Below are positions 55,256-62,577 of a stretch of 64,000 nucleotides of DNA, in pieces (position 1 is the stretch's first letter; each line of letters starts with the position of its first letter). The notes beneath the pieces are model-generated. The model saw only the letters and a program-made list of their open reading frames with translations. It made no database searches and had not been told where the DNA came from. The stretch lies in NCBI RefSeq assembly GCF_026230175.1, contig NZ_CP104208.1, forward strand, positions 1,364,001-1,428,000, in the 5' to 3' direction. The position numbers and the translations under genes were made by a program. This DNA comes from Desulfovibrio mangrovi. GTDB taxonomy: Bacteria; Desulfobacterota; Desulfovibrionia; Desulfovibrionales; Desulfovibrionaceae.

Positions 55256-56788
55256 ATGTCCTTCCCCCTTGTAGCCCTTGGCCATTGTACGGTTTCCTTC
55301 ACCCGGCATGTTACCGGCACAGCCACCGTAACCAAGGCTGTCGACAGGCTGGACTGGACGCTACACCGCGGTCAGCATTGGGCCATTATCGGGCCTAACG
55401 GAGCGGGAAAATCCACCCTGCTGCGCCTGATTCGCGGCGAACAACGCCCAGACCAGACCGATGGTGGCTCAGTCACGTGGTGTCTTGATGGCGTCACGGA
55501 AACAACCCCGCTGGCCGTGCGTAAACGCATTGCCATTGTCAGTTCGGAAATGCAGGAGCATTACGTTCGCCAGCAGTGGAAGCTCACCGGCGAAGAGCTG
55601 CTCCTGACGGGCTACTTTGATTCCCCCCTGCTGTACGAGTCCCCCAGTGAGCCGCAGCGTGAAGAAGCGATGCAACTTGCCTGCACTCTTGGTGTGCAGC
55701 ATCTGCTGGACATGCAGCTCCCCGCCATGTCGCAAGGACAGCTGCGCAAGTTGCTGGTGGCACGGGCGCTGGTCAACAGTCCGGCCATTATCGTGCTGGA
55801 CGAGGTCTGCGAAGGCTTGGACCAAACGGCACGGGCCGAGGTTCTTGAGACCATCGACAAGGCCGCTGCACTCGGCGCGACGATACTTTTTGCCTCGCAT
55901 CGTCTGGATGAGCTTCCTGCCTGCATATCGCACGGCCTGCTTCTGCGCAGAGGAAGCATTGTCATGCAGGGACAGGTGGCTGAACTTCTGGCCACGCTTG
56001 GCGAAACGCCCCACTGCAAGGACTCCGTTGCTCCCGAGGGAACTCCGCCTCATATCCGTCCCGCAGTCAGACACACCGCCCCGCTGTTCGAGCTGGATAA
56101 GGCCACGGTATACATCAACCGCGCACCGGTCCTGCACGACATCTCATGGCGTTTGCTCGACGGCGAGAACTGGGCCGTATGCGGCGCAAACGGGGCAGGC
56201 AAGTCCACCCTCCTGCGCCTTCTGATGGGCGACGAGCGGCAGGCGTGGGGCGGCACGGTCAAATGGTTCGGCGACCCGGAACCCGACCTGAACGCCGTGC
56301 GCAGGCGTATCGGCTATGTATCTGACAGGCTGCAGGCCACTTACGGGCACGACCACTATCACGGCACTCTTCTGGACATTTCCGGCGAAGAGCTGGTTCT
56401 GTCCGGCTTTTTTGCCAGCATAGGGCTCTGGGATTGGCAGACCATAACCGAGCAGGAGAGAGAAGGCGCAGCAGCATGGATGCGCTATATGGGACTTGCG
56501 GACTATGCCGGTCAGCGCATCCGCGACATGTCCTACGGCAGACTCAGGCGTTTCATGCTCTGCCGCGCCCTGGCTCCCGGCCCGGACATCCTGTTGCTGG
56601 ATGAGCCCTGCTCAGGACTTGATCCCGAATCCAGAGCGCACTTTCTGTATCTGTTAAGTACGCTTGCCCAAAACGGCATACAGTTGCTGTACGTCACGCA
56701 TTATGCCTCGGAACTGATTCCCGAGATTACGCACGTTCTGAAACTGGAAGACGGACACATCGCATCCTGCGGCCCTAGACGCTCATAG
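55256..56788 (+). CDS. Tandem ABC ATPase, ModF-like
   Basis: The 510-residue protein has two ABC domains and no membrane segment, like E. coli ModF (490). Walker A is GPNGAGKST in the first and GANGAGKST in the second. The signature loops are degenerate: MSQGQLRKL and MSYGRLRRF where LSGGQ is usual. Walker B and the D-loop read IIVLDEVCEGLD and ILLLDEPCSGLDPES. ModF is linked to molybdate uptake genes, but no mod genes are here, so its role is unknown. It could also be a regulatory or translation-linked ABC protein. It may be co-transcribed with the PHP gene and the TrpF-like gene. Confidence 0.83.
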   Translation: MSFPLVALGHCTVSFTRHVTGTATVTKAVDRLDWTLHRGQHWAIIGPNGAGKSTLLRLIRGEQRPDQTDGGSVTWCLDGVTETTPLAVRKRIAIVSSEMQEHYVRQQWKLTGEELLLTGYFDSPLLYESPSEPQREEAMQLACTLGVQHLLDMQLPAMSQGQLRKLLVARALVNSPAIIVLDEVCEGLDQTARAEVLETIDKAAALGATILFASHRLDELPACISHGLLLRRGSIVMQGQVAELLATLGETPHCKDSVAPEGTPPHIRPAVRHTAPLFELDKATVYINRAPVLHDISWRLLDGENWAVCGANGAGKSTLLRLLMGDERQAWGGTVKWFGDPEPDLNAVRRRIGYVSDRLQATYGHDHYHGTLLDISGEELVLSGFFASIGLWDWQTITEQEREGAAAWMRYMGLADYAGQRIRDMSYGRLRRFMLCRALAPGPDILLLDEPCSGLDPESRAHFLYLLSTLAQNGIQLLYVTHYASELIPEITHVLKLEDGHIASCGPRRS

Positions 56789-56825
56789 GCCGGAAACAGA
56801 CTCACACCGAGAGTGGGAAGACATC

Positions 56826-57563
56826 ATGAACACCCCGCCCCCCAGCCTCAGTCTCATCCCGGGGAAGCCATTTCACGGACTCGTGCAGATTGCAGGCGTG
56901 CACGATATGCAGGAAGTTGCGCTGCTGCTGGATTCCGGTGTCGACGCCATCGGATTCCCTCTGCGGCTGCCCGTCAATGCGGAAGACTGCACCGAGCAGG
57001 AGGCAGCCGCCATGGCACGTGCAATCTCTCCGCAGGCCACCCCCGTCTGCATCTGCTATCTGGACAGGACTGAAGCCGTGGTCCGCTTCTGTACCGAGAT
57101 TGGCATGCGTCATGTACAATTACACGGGCCCATCTCCGTGCAGGAACTGAAGAAGCTCAAGGCCCTTACACCGGAACTCTTTGTCATAAAAAGCCTTGTT
57201 GTCTGCCGCGACGGAAGCAACGCCAATGAACTGGAAGCAATGGTCAGCCAGCTCAGCCCCCATGTGGATGCCTTCATCACAGACACCCACAACCCCGCCA
57301 CCGGCGCGGATGGCGCCACCGGACTGACGCACGACTGGTCGGTCTCCAGACGTCTGGTCGAGTTGTCGCCCCGTCCCGTCATCCTTGCGGGAGGACTGAC
57401 GCCGGACAACGTGGCCGAGGCAATCCGCATTGTCCGCCCTGCGGGAGTTGATGCCCATACCGGTGTGGAGGGAGCGGACGGACGCAAGGACCGCAACCTG
57501 ACACTGCGCTTTATTCAACAAGCAAAACAGGCATTTATAAATTTTTCCGCAACCAGATCGTGA
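56826..57563 (+). CDS. TrpF-like (beta/alpha)8 protein without the catalytic Cys
   Basis: The 245-residue product aligns with phosphoribosylanthranilate isomerase: VQIAGVHDMQE at the start, HVQLHGPISVQE, VIKSLVV, GATGLTHDWSV, VILAGGLTPDNVAEAI and GVEGADGRKD. In TrpF the first motif is KICGIT with a Cys acting as general base; here that residue is Ala23. The partner acid (Asp153 in FITDTHN) and phosphate-binding loops remain. So tryptophan synthesis is unlikely to be its role, and a related sugar-phosphate isomerase or binding function is inferred. No trp genes are nearby. Confidence 0.8.
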   Translation: MNTPPPSLSLIPGKPFHGLVQIAGVHDMQEVALLLDSGVDAIGFPLRLPVNAEDCTEQEAAAMARAISPQATPVCICYLDRTEAVVRFCTEIGMRHVQLHGPISVQELKKLKALTPELFVIKSLVVCRDGSNANELEAMVSQLSPHVDAFITDTHNPATGADGATGLTHDWSVSRRLVELSPRPVILAGGLTPDNVAEAIRIVRPAGVDAHTGVEGADGRKDRNLTLRFIQQAKQAFINFSATRS

Positions 57564-57665
57564 TTTTTGTCAACAATACTTGTGCTTCAGCGGCTTTTCC
57601 AGTACACATCTCTTCGTGGGCTTGAGAATTTTTTAACAAGTAGGCACACGCCAGGAGTTGGAGAC

Positions 57666-57740
57666 ATGGATTTTGTTTTGTTTTTCGTAGGCATCGTCAC
57701 CGTTCTCGGTGCGCTGTACTACATCAAGAAGACCAGCTAG
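57666..57740 (+). CDS. 24-residue single-pass membrane peptide
   Basis: The ATG at 57666 follows AGGAGTTGGAGAC, a good ribosome site, and encodes MDFVLFFVGIVTVLGALYYI plus KKTS. It is one hydrophobic helix with a basic end, and a strong terminator follows 63 bases later, so it looks like a complete mini-gene. No family recognised. Single-helix peptides of this size often stabilise membrane complexes. The NapH-like protein next to it is a possible partner. Confidence 0.55.
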   Translation: MDFVLFFVGIVTVLGALYYIKKTS

Positions 57741-57802
57741 CTTCGCGGCCTCAATTTTGCGGCCACTGTGCCGGAAATTGAGCAGACCGGTTCACCGGTC
57801 TC

Positions 57803-57841
57803 AAGGACATGTGCTCGGGCAAGCCATGTCCTTTTTCTTTT
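57803..57841 (+). terminator. Terminator after the 24-residue gene
   Basis: AAGGACATG and its complement CATGTCCTT (loop of 13) run into TTTCTTTTG. A smaller hairpin (AGACCGG/CCGGTCT) lies just upstream. Confidence 0.8.
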
Positions 57842-57946
57842 GCCCAATTTTTGCCAGCCACTCTGCAACTTCAGGGCTGACATCCGGCACGGTATGTGAC
57901 ATGGATTCCTGTCGATCAAAACAAGCGCGATATTGACAGGTAGTAC

Positions 57947-58942
57947 ATGCCCAGCCCCTCTCTTCCGTTCTGGCGGCGTCCGCGCGGACTCCGCTTTCTC
58001 ATTCAGTTCCTCTTCACGACCTTCTGCCTCTATGCAGGCCATACATTCTACAACCACGTTGCCTGGTTGAGCGGCAAGACCGATCAATTTACGGCAAAGC
58101 CCCCCTCAGTCGAAGCCTTTCTGCCCATCAGCGCCCTTATGGCCGCAAAACGCTTCATTCTGACCGGCCTGTGGGACTCCATTCACCCTGCAGGGCTGAC
58201 GCTGTTTCTTACATTCATCCTCATAGCCGTTGCTTTCCGCAAAGGCTTCTGCGGCTATATCTGTCCCATCGGCTTCATTTCATCCCTGCTGGAAACACTG
58301 GGCCGCAAGCTCGGACTCTGTCGTGAAACGGGGAGAATCGCCTCGCGCCTCATGACCATTCCCAAGTACATCATTCTGGGCGGTTTCCTCTGGTTCATCA
58401 TTATCGGCATGGATGTAAGAGCCATAGAAAGCTTTCTCTCCGCCCGATACAACATGGTTGCCGATGCCAGCATGCTGCACTTCTTTCTGGCGCCTTCCGT
58501 CACGACCATATTTATCATCACAGGGCTTGCGGCAGCCTCTCTCTTCATCCGCAACGCGTGGTGCCGCTTCCTGTGCCCGTACGGGGCGCTGCTGGGCCTG
58601 TTCGCCCTGTTCAGTCCCGTGGCCCTCACACGCGACAAGGAGCGCTGCATATCCTGCGGCAAATGCAGCAAGGCCTGCCCGTCCGGCATATCCGTTGAGA
58701 CGAAACTGCGAGTGAACACACCGGAGTGCATCGGCTGCGCCGCGTGCGAAGAAGCCTGCCCCGTGCAGGGTTGCATTTCCGTGCGACTGGGCAACAGGCG
58801 AACCTCCTTCATGTTTATTGCAGTCGGCAGCGTGGCGCTTCTGCTGGGCATTTACTGCTGGGCCCTGTCTACGGGGCGCTGGCACTCCGAAATCCCTGTG
58901 GACATGCTTCGGCGTGTCTACATGATGCAATACGGAAGCTGA
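57947..58942 (+). CDS. NapH-like polytopic [4Fe-4S] membrane protein
   Basis: The 331-residue protein has about five transmembrane helices, two CxxxCP motifs at membrane edges (CGYICPIG and CRFLCPYG), and a pair of ferredoxin-type clusters (CISCGKCSKACP and CIGCAACEEACP). This layout fits the NapH/MauN and YccM/CcoG group that moves electrons from quinol or to periplasmic partners. The ATG follows ACAGGTAGTAC. No nap or other reductase genes lie nearby, so its partner is unknown. It ends at its own terminator. Confidence 0.85.
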   Translation: MPSPSLPFWRRPRGLRFLIQFLFTTFCLYAGHTFYNHVAWLSGKTDQFTAKPPSVEAFLPISALMAAKRFILTGLWDSIHPAGLTLFLTFILIAVAFRKGFCGYICPIGFISSLLETLGRKLGLCRETGRIASRLMTIPKYIILGGFLWFIIIGMDVRAIESFLSARYNMVADASMLHFFLAPSVTTIFIITGLAAASLFIRNAWCRFLCPYGALLGLFALFSPVALTRDKERCISCGKCSKACPSGISVETKLRVNTPECIGCAACEEACPVQGCISVRLGNRRTSFMFIAVGSVALLLGIYCWALSTGRWHSEIPVDMLRRVYMMQYGS

Positions 58943-58970
58943 TCCTTTCCCTCCCCCTGCAACACAGTGC

Positions 58971-59012
58971 ACCATCCGGACACACCCCTTTGTTTCCGGA
59001 TGGTTTTCTCCG
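58971..59012 (+). terminator. Terminator of NapH-like gene
   Basis: ACCATCCGGA and its complement TCCGGATGGT, with a 14-base loop, run into TTTTCTCC. Confidence 0.8.
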
Positions 59013-59176
59013 TTTCACCCCTTGCCAATCGCGGCGCACGTATTACACATACCATCGAAACAGAGCGGCAAGACTATTCTGTCTGCCCCGCCGTTTCGCG
59101 CGGCCCAGACGCTTCTGCCCAGTCGCGCAAACCATACACTGACGGGTTACACAATCCCGCAAGGAGTTTTAAACCG

Positions 59177-60034
59177 ATGACCAGCAATCTCAAGACCGTC
59201 ATGCTTCTCGCCCTGCTTTCCGGCATCATCATCTTTCTTGGTGGCGCCATGGGCGGTAAAACCGGCCTTGTCTTTGCCTTTGGACTGGCACTGCTCATGA
59301 ACGTGGGCAGCTACTGGTATTCCGACAAGATTGTTCTGCGCATGTACGGCGCACAGGAAATTGATGAAGCCGATGCCCCCGGCCTGCACCGCATGGTGGA
59401 GGAACTGGCCCAGAAGGCCGGCATTCCCAAGCCCCGTGTCTGTATAATCCAGCAGGACGCGCCTAATGCATTTGCAACGGGTCGAAATCCTGAACACGGT
59501 GTTGTAGCTGTCACCAGCGGCATCATGCGCCTTCTGAGCCCTGAAGAACTCAAGGGCGTTATCGCCCACGAAATAGGTCATATTGCCAACCGCGACATTC
59601 TCGTGCAATCCGTTGCTGGCGTACTTGCTTCCGCCATCGTCACGGTAGCCAACATGATGCAGTGGATGGCCATTTTCGGCATGGGCAGCAACGATGATGA
59701 AGAAGGCGGCAGCAATCCTTTTGCGGCCCTGTTGCTGGCCTTTCTGGCTCCGGTTGCAGCAAGTCTTATCCAGTTCGCCATTTCCCGCTCACGGGAATAC
59801 CTTGCGGACGATACGGGCGCACGTCTTGCCGGCAACCCGCTGCACCTTGCCTCCGCGCTGGAAAAGCTCAATGCCTATTCCCAGCATGTGCCCATGCGCG
59901 CCGGTAACGAAGCCACTGCGCATATGTTCATTGTGAACCCCTTTGCCGGTGCCAACCTTGCACGCCTGTTCAGCACCCACCCTCCCATCGAGGAGCGAGT
60001 GCAGCGTCTGCGCGACATGGCCCGCAGTCGTTAA
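59177..60034 (+). CDS. htpX: Membrane protease HtpX
   Basis: Zinc M48 endoprotease of the inner membrane that helps clear misfolded membrane proteins. The ATG at 59177 follows AAGGAG. The 285 residues hold two N-terminal helices, the active site HEIGH (in GVIAHEIGHIANRD), two more helices and the third metal ligand in SREYLADD. Typical length. Its 5' region has no clear sigma-32 promoter. It ends at a strong terminator. Confidence 0.97.
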   Translation: MTSNLKTVMLLALLSGIIIFLGGAMGGKTGLVFAFGLALLMNVGSYWYSDKIVLRMYGAQEIDEADAPGLHRMVEELAQKAGIPKPRVCIIQQDAPNAFATGRNPEHGVVAVTSGIMRLLSPEELKGVIAHEIGHIANRDILVQSVAGVLASAIVTVANMMQWMAIFGMGSNDDEEGGSNPFAALLLAFLAPVAASLIQFAISRSREYLADDTGARLAGNPLHLASALEKLNAYSQHVPMRAGNEATAHMFIVNPFAGANLARLFSTHPPIEERVQRLRDMARSR

Positions 60035-60056
60035 AATATCCCATTCCGCAAAGCAC

Positions 60057-60095
60057 AAGGCCCGCATCCTTAACGGATGCGGGCCTTTCTCTTTT
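60057..60095 (+). terminator. Terminator of htpX
   Basis: AAGGCCCGCATCC and its perfect complement (loop of five) are followed by TCTCTTTTG. Confidence 0.92.
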
Positions 60096-60106
60096 GATAC
60101 AACAGC

Positions 60107-60727
60107 CTAGCTGTTTTCTTCAATCCACCGTTGCATTTCTCGCTTCACTGCATCCAGCGGAGACCGCCCCCGACCTTTTTCAGGCTTCTCAGGTGCAACT
60201 TCTGCCCTCATACTTCTCGGCATCTGCTCGATATCGCCTTCTTCCATACGCCGTTTCTCCATACGGGACTCCATACGCTCCCTGAACGTATCCAGCCTGA
60301 GAAGTTGCGGAGCGGACAGCAGCTTACGCAATTCCGCATTGAATTTTGCCCGCTCAACCGCACGCTCGGACATTTCTTCGCCGCGTATGCGGGAAAGACT
60401 GCGAACAGTTTCAACATCACCAGTCTCTACAGCCGTGCGCATAGCCTTCATCTGTTCTTCACGAAGCGCGGGACGCTCTTCTGCCTGCACCTTGTCAATG
60501 AAGGCTATCTGCTGCTTCAAAAGCACCGCAATATCGGCTTTTTGCTTGGGCGTAAGTTCCAGCCAGTCCAGCATATCCAGTGACGAGTACTCCATACAGG
60601 GAGGACGAGGGCCATGAGAGGGTCTATCCATTCCGATCCCCGGACCATGTAGCCCTTGTGGCTGAGCACTGGCAACGCCAGCACTTGCAATCATTATAAC
60701 AAACACAATCAAAACTATTCTTTTCAT
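60107..60727 (-). CDS. Spy/CpxP-like periplasmic protein with LTxxQ motif
   Basis: The 206-residue product starts at 60727 (MKRIVLIVFVIM) after AAGGAGA; a frame open to 60793 has no ribosome site. Residues 1-23 form a signal peptide ending GVASAQ. A charged helical body follows with LTPKQKADIAVLLKQQ (the LTxxQ motif) and a second heptad-rich helix, as in Spy, CpxP and ZraP, which act as periplasmic chaperones or metal-linked sensors. The last third is rich in Arg, Glu and Met. Its promoter shares the TGTAACC-GTCATA element of the ECF sigma operon, so it is a predicted target of that sigma factor. Confidence 0.8.
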   Translation of the reverse strand: MKRIVLIVFVIMIASAGVASAQPQGLHGPGIGMDRPSHGPRPPCMEYSSLDMLDWLELTPKQKADIAVLLKQQIAFIDKVQAEERPALREEQMKAMRTAVETGDVETVRSLSRIRGEEMSERAVERAKFNAELRKLLSAPQLLRLDTFRERMESRMEKRRMEEGDIEQMPRSMRAEVAPEKPEKGRGRSPLDAVKREMQRWIEENS

Positions 60728-60792
60728 ATGGCATTCTCCTTGCTCCATATCAGATACATACAAAAAAAACACAGAAACAATTGTTCTATCCA

Positions 60793-60823
60793 TATGACGT
60801 CAAGCACAGCGACAACGGTTACA
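60793..60823 (-). promoter_or_regulatory. Predicted ECF-sigma promoter of the Spy-like gene
   Basis: On the minus strand TGTAACC (60817-60823), an 18-base spacer and GTCATA (60793-60798) precede the start codon by about 65 bases. The same two boxes occur before the ECF sigma gene. Confidence 0.7.
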
Positions 60824-60829
60824 TTAAGA

Positions 60830-60979
60830 AATGTAGCCCGACAGGGGAGTTATCGGGCTACATTATAGAGACCGCCTAGACATTGAAAAATGATACAAGG
60901 GGTGGCATAGGAGATCGTGGCCGGTCAGGGGTATTCGGCACACTCCAGCCTCACATTTCACATTGCATCAGCGGTTACA
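60830..60979 (-). ncRNA. Candidate small RNA between the Spy-like gene and the ECF operon
   Basis: On the minus strand a TGTAACC (60973-60979) with a weak GTGAGG 18 bases on could start a transcript near 60942. It would end after a perfect 12-base inverted repeat (AATGTAGCCCGA at 60830-60841, complement at 60853-60864, loop of 11) followed by TTCTT. No protein is encoded in between. ECF-controlled small RNAs are known in other bacteria; here it is a guess from layout. Confidence 0.3.
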
Positions 60980-61011
60980 GTATGTGACGCAACAACGAAA
61001 CCAACAGTTAC

Positions 61012-61036
61012 AAAAAAACCGCCCTAAGGCGGTTTT
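61012..61036 (-). terminator. Terminator of the ECF sigma operon
   Basis: On the minus strand AAAACCGCC and its complement (loop of four) run into TTTTTTTG, just after the Spy/CnrX-like gene. Confidence 0.9.
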
Positions 61037-61044
61037 ATTCATAA

Positions 61045-61488
61045 CTACATGGGAGGTGGCGGGGGCGGATGCTCACCGAACATGGGAGGTGGCGGAGGTG
61101 GATGCTCACCAAACTTTCCACGCCGTTCGTCCAGACGCTTACGGAAGGCATCAAGCAGTTCGATCTGCTCGGGTGTCAGGTAAACACGCATGCGCATGTC
61201 CGTCTCATCCATGATTGCCTTGAACTTGGGGTCAATCGCCTTTCTGAGCTCCACCCCCTTTATCCAGGCTTTCTCAAACTCAGGGCGGACCAACTTCTCC
61301 TGCTCGGGGGTCAGGCGGATCTCTCGTTTCAGATGCGAGAATATCCTCTCACGCATTTCCTCGGGACGCGGAGGAAACGCCGGCCCGTGGGCCACCATCC
61401 AGCAATACGTCCCCACAGCGCCGACGATTATGCCGGAAACGAGCAAGGCAACTGCAGCAATATATCTCTTCACAAGCGAAGAAAGCAT
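61045..61488 (-). CDS. Membrane-anchored Spy/CnrX-like periplasmic sensor
   Basis: The 147-residue product has an N-terminal membrane helix (about 9-30) and a periplasmic helical domain with two LTPEQ motifs (REIRLTPEQEKLVRPEF and RVYLTPEQIELLDAF), the layout of the metal-resistance/CnrX and Spy group. The C-terminus ends in two exact copies of FGEHPPPPPPM, from a 33-base tandem repeat. Operon place after an ECF sigma gene and a one-helix protein fits a signal sensor of the CnrX type. Metal specificity is unknown. The ATG follows AGAGGT. Confidence 0.78.
   Translation of the reverse strand: MLSSLVKRYIAAVALLVSGIIVGAVGTYCWMVAHGPAFPPRPEEMRERIFSHLKREIRLTPEQEKLVRPEFEKAWIKGVELRKAIDPKFKAIMDETDMRMRVYLTPEQIELLDAFRKRLDERRGKFGEHPPPPPPMFGEHPPPPPPM
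61048..61113 (-). repeat. Two-copy 33-base tandem repeat in coding sequence
   Basis: Two adjacent 33-base units differ at four or so positions and encode FGEHPPPPPPM twice, including the stop-proximal end of the Spy/CnrX-like gene. Confidence 0.9.
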
Positions 61489-61500
61489 AATGCAACCTCT

Positions 61501-61824
61501 TTAGAATTCCATGTAATACAACGTAAACAGACCCGCGGGATCATACAGCAGGCCATTAATGACACGGTCGATGTAGGTACCTTGTCCTACCGTACCGGAA
61601 ACAACGAATAATGCGAGAGCAGCCATACAGGCTACGGCTGAAAAAGAGTATGCGGTCCTCGCAAACCCCATCCAGCCGTCTTCAAGCGACAGGAAGAATA
61701 TCTCGTCCATTACGGACGCGGTGAGCCGCGCTCCCCCATGGCTGAATCTGTTATCGGATTCGGCCACAACAGCTTTATGGGCCATGCGGAGAAAAGCCAT
61801 GAACCGTTCAACACTGCTACCCAT
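61501..61824 (-). CDS. One-helix membrane protein, candidate anti-sigma factor
   Basis: The 107-residue product has a cytosolic N-terminal half (about 55 residues), one transmembrane helix (about 57-77, SFSAVACMAALALFVVSG) and a short periplasmic end. It starts two bases after the ECF sigma stop codon, with its ribosome site GGAGG inside the sigma gene, so translation is coupled. No known anti-sigma domain (ZAS, CnrY) is obvious, but position and topology are those of an anti-sigma factor. Confidence 0.7.
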   Translation of the reverse strand: MGSSVERFMAFLRMAHKAVVAESDNRFSHGGARLTASVMDEIFFLSLEDGWMGFARTAYSFSAVACMAALALFVVSGTVGQGTYIDRVINGLLYDPAGLFTLYYMEF

Positions 61825-61825
61825 A

Positions 61826-62401
61826 CTACACCTCCGATATTCCGGCCTGGGCGAGAATGTCCTTGAGCTTTCTGCGCACCCGCAGGGAACGCACTTTCAC
61901 ATTCACCCTGCTCCAGCCGAGCAGTTCTGCCGCTTCGGCAACTGTCTTTTCTTCCAACGCAGTCAGGGTAATGACCATTCTGTCCTCCGGTGAAAGCTGA
62001 TCCAAAGCCCACGAGAGCACAGCAGCGGCATCATGACTGCGTGCGGCATCATGATAGGTCGTCATGGCCGTATCGGCCATCAGCCTATCCAGAAATTCCG
62101 TGCTGTCTTCCGACAGCGCAACCTGATGTCCGGACTTCCTCCCGTTCTCCCGCCAATAGTCATAACAGCAGCGCACCGCGATACGGGAGAGCCAGTTCGG
62201 AAATTTGTCCCCTCCACGATAGGAGGCCAATCCCTTGTATGCATTGACAAAGGTATCGTGAACCACTTCATCCCCGCGGTCGTGCGGGACATGACCGGCA
62301 ACAATACGACAGACGCACGGACTGTGCCGGTCGATCAGAACGGAATAGGTATTGATATCCCCGCGCAACACGCGCTGCACTATCTCATCGTCACTCAACA
62401 A
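61826..62401 (-). CDS. ECF-family RNA polymerase sigma factor
   Basis: The 191-residue product has region 2 (FVNAYKGLASYRGGDKFPNWLSRIAVRCCYDYWR) and region 4 with helix-turn-helix (LTALEEKTVAEAAELLGWSRVNVKVRSLRVRRKL in parts), joined by a short linker, with no region 1 or 3. It is an RpoE-like sigma controlling envelope or metal responses. The operon that follows holds a likely anti-sigma and a Spy/CnrX-like sensor. Its own promoter has the TGTAACC-GTCATA boxes, which points to autoregulation. Confidence 0.93.
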   Translation of the reverse strand: MLSDDEIVQRVLRGDINTYSVLIDRHSPCVCRIVAGHVPHDRGDEVVHDTFVNAYKGLASYRGGDKFPNWLSRIAVRCCYDYWRENGRKSGHQVALSEDSTEFLDRLMADTAMTTYHDAARSHDAAAVLSWALDQLSPEDRMVITLTALEEKTVAEAAELLGWSRVNVKVRSLRVRRKLKDILAQAGISEV

Positions 62402-62473
62402 AGCTGTTCCTCAGGGCATATGTCACTGCGGGAAGAAGGGATCGCCTTTCGGCACACTGCATCTACTACCCTT

Positions 62474-62503
62474 ATGACTCCCAGAATTACGCTCAGGTTA
62501 CAA
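62474..62503 (-). promoter_or_regulatory. Predicted autoregulated ECF-sigma promoter
   Basis: On the minus strand TGTAACC (62497-62503), a 17-base spacer and GTCATA (62474-62479) lie about 73 bases upstream of the sigma start codon. The same boxes precede the Spy-like gene. Confidence 0.7.
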
Positions 62504-62509
62504 TCCCCG

Positions 62510-62550
62510 TGGAAGAAAAATAAGAAACCCGCGAGCCGGAACCCGCGGGC
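62510..62550 (-). terminator. Terminator of dxs
   Basis: On the minus strand a hairpin with GC-rich stem CCCGCG/CGCGGG and a ten-base loop is followed by TTTCTTATTTTTC. Confidence 0.8.
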
Positions 62551-62577
62551 TTGAAAAGTCAACATCTCTACAGAGCA

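Noticed and set aside
56826-57563. Annotation as tryptophan-pathway trpF
   Set aside because: The essential catalytic Cys is replaced by Ala and no trp genes are nearby.
61048-61113. 33-base repeats as a CRISPR array
   Set aside because: The two units are directly adjacent with no spacer and are in-frame coding sequence.
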